From NCBI GenBank assembly GCA_023400055.1, contig JAEXFN010000005.1, positions 1 to 64,000 of the forward strand: a stretch of 64,000 bases of DNA, written 5' to 3'. Of this stretch, positions 60,097-64,000 are shown in pieces. This DNA is from Bacillota bacterium (GTDB taxonomy: Bacteria > Bacillota > UBA4882 > UBA8346). A program made the position numbers and the translations under genes. Positions within the stretch are counted from its first letter, which is position 1, and every line of letters begins with the position of its first letter. The notes beneath the pieces are model-generated. The model saw nothing but the letters and a program-made list of their open reading frames with translations. It ran no database searches and was not told the origin of the DNA.

Positions 60097-62054
60097 GCTT
60101 GCATATCGAACCGAAAGAAGTCAAGCTCGGCAATGTCACGCATAGCGTGCGTGCCGCACAGGCAATTTTACAATATGGTGTAGGCGCTATGGTGGACTTC
60201 CCTGACCAGACGTTAATGACTGCCGCACCCGAATATTGGGGCAATAAGAACGACTTCAAATTGATTCGCGATGAGCGTCTCGAGCGGTGGTTAGACGTCG
60301 ATTATTTAGCGATTCCACATGATAAGAGCGTTCCCAGGCAAAAAGGAATCGCTTACACTCGATTCCCCCAATGGTATTTTTGCCCAAAGTGTCGAAGACT
60401 TGCCCCGCTTACGGAGTGGTACCGGGAGTATAAGTCTTATTGGACAAAGGTTAACAAAGAACATCTACAAGGGGAAAAAGGTGACCCCTATATGAAGAAA
60501 CCCATTTGCCTTGGTGATAAATGCAGAGGAAGTAAAGGCAAAGGAATCGGTTTGGTGACCGCGCGAATAATTGTTGCGTGCGCCGCTGGCCATATCGACG
60601 ATTTCCCTTGGGTGGAGTGGGTCCACGCAATATCTAAGAAGCCGATATGCGATAACCCAAAGTTGTTTTTTAAGACAGGAGTTAACTCTACGTCCGGTCT
60701 GGAAGGTTTAACGGTTATTTGTAAGAGTTGCGAAGCCAACGCTTCTTTGGAGCATGCTTTTGATAAGGACGGCTTAAATAAACGAATATTTGGATATTTC
60801 TGCAATGGTAAAATGCCGTGGAGCAATCGTCATGTGAATTGCGGCTGCATTCCACAAGCAAAGCAGCGGGGCGCATCGGTCGTATACTATCCCAAAGTGG
60901 ACAGTTCGCTCGTTATCCCGCCATATTCCAACCGACTGAGAACAAAAATTGTGAATTCGGCGGAGTTCATGGATTATAAATCGAAAATTAGAGATAACGA
61001 AATATTTGAACCAGGCACAAAAACCGCGTATATTGCAAAGCGCTTTGAAATATGGCTCTCCGATCTGTCCTCCGCTATTAACGTCGAACCAAAAATCATT
61101 CGGCCGATACTGACGACGCTTTTATGCGATGAAGAGACCGATTCCAAAACCGAAGATGCGTCTTCAGAAGTCTATCGGCAGGCGGAATACTACGCGCTCA
61201 ACGGCATGACGCCTCAATCCGACGATGGTGATTTTCAACGTGAAGAAATAAGTGGGAATGAATATGGTATACCCAGCGTTATGCAAGTAGCACTTCTTCA
61301 TAAGATTAGAGAGGTACGCGCACTGATCGGCTTTACGCGACTTGATCCGCCAAACACCGGGACACTTGGTATTCCGCCGCAGGATCAAGGAAGATTTCAA
61401 TGCGTCAAACGTGATGAAACCAGATGGTATCCCGGTTATGAAGTTAGAGGCGAAGGTATCTTTATCCAATTTAACAATGATGTTGTCTCTAACTGGATTG
61501 CGGATAGCACTCACGCGGCCAATCAGATTGCGCAGCTTCGTAAAAACGCAAGCCTTGATGAGCGCATACAAAAAAGTAAAATCGACGTCAAGTTTATTTT
61601 CTTGCATACATTATCACATCTACTTATACAGCGGTTAAGTTTTGAGAGTGGATACAACAGCGCGTCGCTACGCGAACGTATCTACTGCGATATCGAGCAT
61701 CCGGATTTCCCTATGTGCGGAATTTTTATATATACCGCATGCGGAGACTCCGAGGGAACTTTAGGCGGATTGGTTCGTCAGGGGCTTCCCGGACGATTAA
61801 AAAAAGTTTTTGCATCGGCATTAGAAAATGCTCGCTGGTGTTCAAACGATCCGGTCTGCGGAGAAAGTGGAGGCCAAGGGAGAAATGCGATGAATCTTGC
61901 CGCTTGCCATGCTTGTGCATTACTACCGGAGACCAGTTGTGAAGAATTTAACATTTTTCTTGATAGAACGCTCTTGATTGGTCGTATTACCGACCGAAGC
62001 GTTGGGTTCTTCTCCTCTTGGCTGGACGAGATAAACAAGGAGGAGTCCCTATAA
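60093..62054 (+). CDS. drmB: DISARM protein DrmB (DUF1998)
   Basis: This is a protein of about 653 aa with the DUF1998 domain at the C-terminus. Cys clusters suggest zinc sites: FCPKCRRLAP, ICLGDKCRGS, CKSCEAN, and near the end WCSNDPVCGESGG with CHACALLPETSC. The block KFIFLHTLSHLLIQRLSFES is the characteristic DUF1998 start, followed by CGIFIYTACGDSEGTLGGLV. DrmB binds DrmA to form the sensing and DNA-loading complex. I take ATG 60093 (4-bp overlap with drmA); the frame opens at 60081. drmMII begins right after the stop. Confidence 0.88.
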   Translation: MSLHIEPKEVKLGNVTHSVRAAQAILQYGVGAMVDFPDQTLMTAAPEYWGNKNDFKLIRDERLERWLDVDYLAIPHDKSVPRQKGIAYTRFPQWYFCPKCRRLAPLTEWYREYKSYWTKVNKEHLQGEKGDPYMKKPICLGDKCRGSKGKGIGLVTARIIVACAAGHIDDFPWVEWVHAISKKPICDNPKLFFKTGVNSTSGLEGLTVICKSCEANASLEHAFDKDGLNKRIFGYFCNGKMPWSNRHVNCGCIPQAKQRGASVVYYPKVDSSLVIPPYSNRLRTKIVNSAEFMDYKSKIRDNEIFEPGTKTAYIAKRFEIWLSDLSSAINVEPKIIRPILTTLLCDEETDSKTEDASSEVYRQAEYYALNGMTPQSDDGDFQREEISGNEYGIPSVMQVALLHKIREVRALIGFTRLDPPNTGTLGIPPQDQGRFQCVKRDETRWYPGYEVRGEGIFIQFNNDVVSNWIADSTHAANQIAQLRKNASLDERIQKSKIDVKFIFLHTLSHLLIQRLSFESGYNSASLRERIYCDIEHPDFPMCGIFIYTACGDSEGTLGGLVRQGLPGRLKKVFASALENARWCSNDPVCGESGGQGRNAMNLAACHACALLPETSCEEFNIFLDRTLLIGRITDRSVGFFSSWLDEINKEESL

Positions 62055-63080
62055 ATGCCTTATAATGCAATCGACTTATTCTGTGGATGCGGAGGCGTTA
62101 CGCAAGGTCTCAAAAATGCGGGTTTTAACGTACTAGTGGGCGTGGAAAAGGGTGTGGCACCAGCTTTAGTCTACAGGGCAAATCACCCTGAAGTGAAGCT
62201 TTTTGAAAACGATATTACGAAATTATCGCTAGACGAGGTGTCAGCGGCATGCGACGGACAAACAATCCATCTGCTTGCCGGATGCCCACCGTGTCAGGGC
62301 TTTTCCTCAATAAGATGTCATAATCGTCGACAGCCAATAGACGATCCACGGAACACGCTGGTAAGCGAATATTTTAAATACATAGAGAAGTTCAAACCGT
62401 ATGTTTTTATATTCGAAAACGTTCCTGCGATTGAAAGCTACCCCCTATTTATTGAAATACGGGATCGTTTAGCCGCTTTAGGATATGAATTGGATTATCG
62501 TGTAGTAAACGTAGCGAATTACGGCGTTCCACAGAGACGGAAGCGCTTTGTTATGATTGGGTCAAAAATAGGGCGTATTCAAATTCCTGCTGGCGACAAC
62601 CGTATTATTACCGTTAGGGACGTCATTGGAAATCTTGAGATGCCCGAAAAAAGTGACGATTATGCTCACACCATTGTTGCTCATCATATCCCCCGCATTT
62701 TGGATATGATCCGCCTTGTGCCACACGATGGTGGCAGTCGAACCGATTTGCCGAATGAGTATGTGTTGGAATGCCACAAAAAAGATGGCATCGGTTTTAG
62801 CGATGTATATGGACGGTTAAGTTGGGATGACGTTTCGTCGACGATTACCGGCGGATGTCTAAATCCGTCAAAGGGACGGTTTTTACACCCTGAACAAGAC
62901 CGTGTAATTACGGCGCGAGAGGCCGCGATGTTGCAAACGTTCCCTCGCGATTATGTATTTCCTTCGGAAGTAACGAAAATGGACATAGCTTTAATGATTG
63001 GAAACGCGTTACCTCCGCAATTTGCATACCGTCAAGCGGAACATATACTTTCCGAAATAGAAAGAGGCGGTTTAATATGA
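62055..63080 (+). CDS. drmMII: DNA cytosine-5 methyltransferase, DISARM DrmMII-type
   Basis: This 341-aa enzyme transfers methyl groups from SAM to cytosine C5. Motif I is AIDLFCGCGGVTQGL, motif IV GCPPCQGFSS with catalytic Cys, motif VI FENVPAIES, motif VIII PQRRKRFVMIG and motif X GNALPPQFA. In class-2 DISARM the MTase marks host DNA so that DrmA-DrmB attack only unmodified DNA. It lies directly after drmB and overlaps vsr by 4 bp. The recognition sequence cannot be read from the protein. Confidence 0.92.
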   Translation: MPYNAIDLFCGCGGVTQGLKNAGFNVLVGVEKGVAPALVYRANHPEVKLFENDITKLSLDEVSAACDGQTIHLLAGCPPCQGFSSIRCHNRRQPIDDPRNTLVSEYFKYIEKFKPYVFIFENVPAIESYPLFIEIRDRLAALGYELDYRVVNVANYGVPQRRKRFVMIGSKIGRIQIPAGDNRIITVRDVIGNLEMPEKSDDYAHTIVAHHIPRILDMIRLVPHDGGSRTDLPNEYVLECHKKDGIGFSDVYGRLSWDDVSSTITGGCLNPSKGRFLHPEQDRVITAREAAMLQTFPRDYVFPSEVTKMDIALMIGNALPPQFAYRQAEHILSEIERGGLI

Positions 63081-63523
63081 GCGACATATTTGATAAAAAT
63101 AAACGTTCCGAGATTATGAGCCATGTAAAGAGTTCGCATAATGCATCTACGGAAGAAAAACTTCTCGCCATATTTCGAGTTTATGGCATTAAAGGTTGGC
63201 GACGAAAATATAAAATATTTGGAAAACCAGACTTCGTCTTTCATCGTGAAAAGGTTGCCGTTTTCGTAGACGGTTGTTTTTGGCACGGCCACGATTGTCG
63301 AAACACTCGGCCGAAGCAAAACGAAAACTTTTGGCGGCGTAAAATATCACGGAATATGGAGCGTGATGAAGTTGTTACAAAGCATCTTGAGAAACTGGGA
63401 TGGACGGTTCTTCGCATTTGGGAATGCGAGTTGAAGAAGAAAAACACTGAGAAACTCCTTACCCGGCTTGAATCCGTTGGCTTTTGCCGATCCAATCTGG
63501 ATATTGATAATGATTGCAATTAG
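63077..63523 (+). CDS. vsr: Very short patch repair endonuclease (Vsr)
   Basis: This is a 148-aa T:G-mismatch endonuclease. The family start KRSEIMSHVKSSHNASTEEK, the catalytic-site region FGKPDFVFHREKVAVFVDGC with the Asp, WHGHDCRNTRP with metal-binding His/Cys, and ending GWTVLRIWECELKK are complete. It repairs mismatches from deaminated 5-methylcytosine, so it should protect the genome against mutation by the preceding methyltransferase. The ATGA overlap makes it part of the operon. In DISARM operons I know, the last gene is usually drmC (PLD-fold); Vsr in this position is unusual. Confidence 0.92.
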   Translation: MSDIFDKNKRSEIMSHVKSSHNASTEEKLLAIFRVYGIKGWRRKYKIFGKPDFVFHREKVAVFVDGCFWHGHDCRNTRPKQNENFWRRKISRNMERDEVVTKHLEKLGWTVLRIWECELKKKNTEKLLTRLESVGFCRSNLDIDNDCN

Positions 63524-63728
63524 TTCTCCGCTTTTAACCTAGGGAATCGGTCTCGACTACTTTCATTGTATCGAATGGCTCCTGAGCAAAGAAAAAATTC
63601 CAGGGAAGCCCTCGAAGACATATTCCGTTCAAATTAAAGCAGAGATTCAGTTGAAGAGGATTTGGACGTTCGCAATTTCGAAAGAGGGAAATGGAAGAAA
63701 GAGGAGCGCATAACTGTATCCCGACTCT

Positions 63729-63947
63729 TTAAATTTTCCTTTTATCCGTCCTCCCCAATAAATAATCCACACTCACCTCAAAAAGGTCGGCTAATTTTAG
63801 CAATGATTCCACGGTCGGATAATTAACCCCGGTCTCATAATAACTGATACTCGCCAGAGAAACGCCTAAATACCCAGCAATGTCTTTCCGCGATTTCCCA
63901 GCGAGTACCCTCTCGGATTGCAAGCGCCTGCCAAAAACATCCTTCAT
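63729..63947 (-). CDS. XRE-family HTH regulator
   Basis: This is a 72-aa Cro/C1-type DNA-binding protein. The HTH is GRRLQSERVLAGKSRKDIAG followed by YLGVSLASISYYETGVNYPT, and the tail SLLKLADLFEVSVDYLLGRT is standard. It is transcribed leftward, convergent with the drm-vsr operon. It may be a regulator of the island or belong to the next module beyond the window. No operator was identified; 63524-63728 shows no gene. Confidence 0.88.
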   Translation of the reverse strand: MKDVFGRRLQSERVLAGKSRKDIAGYLGVSLASISYYETGVNYPTVESLLKLADLFEVSVDYLLGRTDKRKI

Positions 63948-64000
63948 GTTTGGATTCTTTTCGTATAAATCTTTTTTATAATCTCTCCAACCATCGGAAT

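Overview
The window comes from a spore-forming Bacillota chromosome. The evidence is a dipicolinate synthase operon (dpaA-dpaB) inside a lysine/diaminopimelate cluster led by a lysine riboswitch, a YlmC/YmxH-type PRC-barrel protein, Gram-positive Shine-Dalgarno sequences, TTG/GTG starts and TTGACA/TATAAT promoters. The backbone (about 0.2-42 kb) is GC-rich with uniform codon use. From about 48.6 kb the genes become clearly AT-richer, which points to acquired DNA. A Hydrogenispora/Limnochordia-like clostridial lineage is my guess only.

Layout. 0.2-2.6 kb: NitT/TauT-type ABC transporter. 2.8-9.4 kb: sugar-use locus with two LacI-type operators 300 bp apart, a CUT1 transporter, an intracellular GH5 hydrolase and a LacI-family regulator. 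10-11.8 kb: peptide deformylase, nitroreductase, YlmC/YmxH. 11.9-17.1 kb: lysine riboswitch, dapB, dpaA, dpaB, dapG, dapA. 18.1-22.8 kb: TetR, HlyD adaptor, two ABC ATPases, ABC-2 permease. 23-25 kb: DUF1992 protein, aminotransferase, tRNA-Leu(CAG). 25.8-32.7 kb: two-component system, second CUT1 transporter, enolase-superfamily enzyme. 33-36.3 kb: secreted carboxylesterase and M20 amidohydrolase, both leftward. 36.4-42.4 kb: adenine deaminase with a PotABCD-like transporter. 43-46.8 kb: small genes, a decayed MNT/HEPN pair and AlkA among structured repeats. 48.6-64 kb: a defence island with the 3' half of a tRNA-Ala gene, a 196-aa unknown, an HNH-type ABC-three-component operon, a class-2 DISARM-like operon (drmE-drmA-drmB-drmMII) ending in vsr, and an XRE regulator.

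Two repeat systems run through the non-coding DNA. The first is a set of arrays with an exact 21-bp period (two helical turns, or seven codons) at 10-177, 9501-9691, about 17130-17400, 17516-17905 and 47015-47263, with remnants at 46.08, 48.54 and 53.55 kb. In two arrays many units carry TGTGGATAA or TGTGAATAA, which match the DnaA-box consensus. The second is a family of roughly 220-280 bp elements (42.5, 44.0, 45.5, 47.4, 48.0 and 53.0 kb) whose hairpins and a loop-to-downstream pairing covary between copies, as expected of a structured RNA. In the island these elements form about 600-bp composite repeats with copies on both sides of the ABC-three-component cassette, the right-hand one just before DISARM.

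Most promising leads: the 21-bp arrays, the covarying RNA-like repeat family, the DISARM variant with Vsr and no visible DrmC, and the repeat-bounded island next to a tRNA fragment. Families were assigned by reading motifs; no database search was run.
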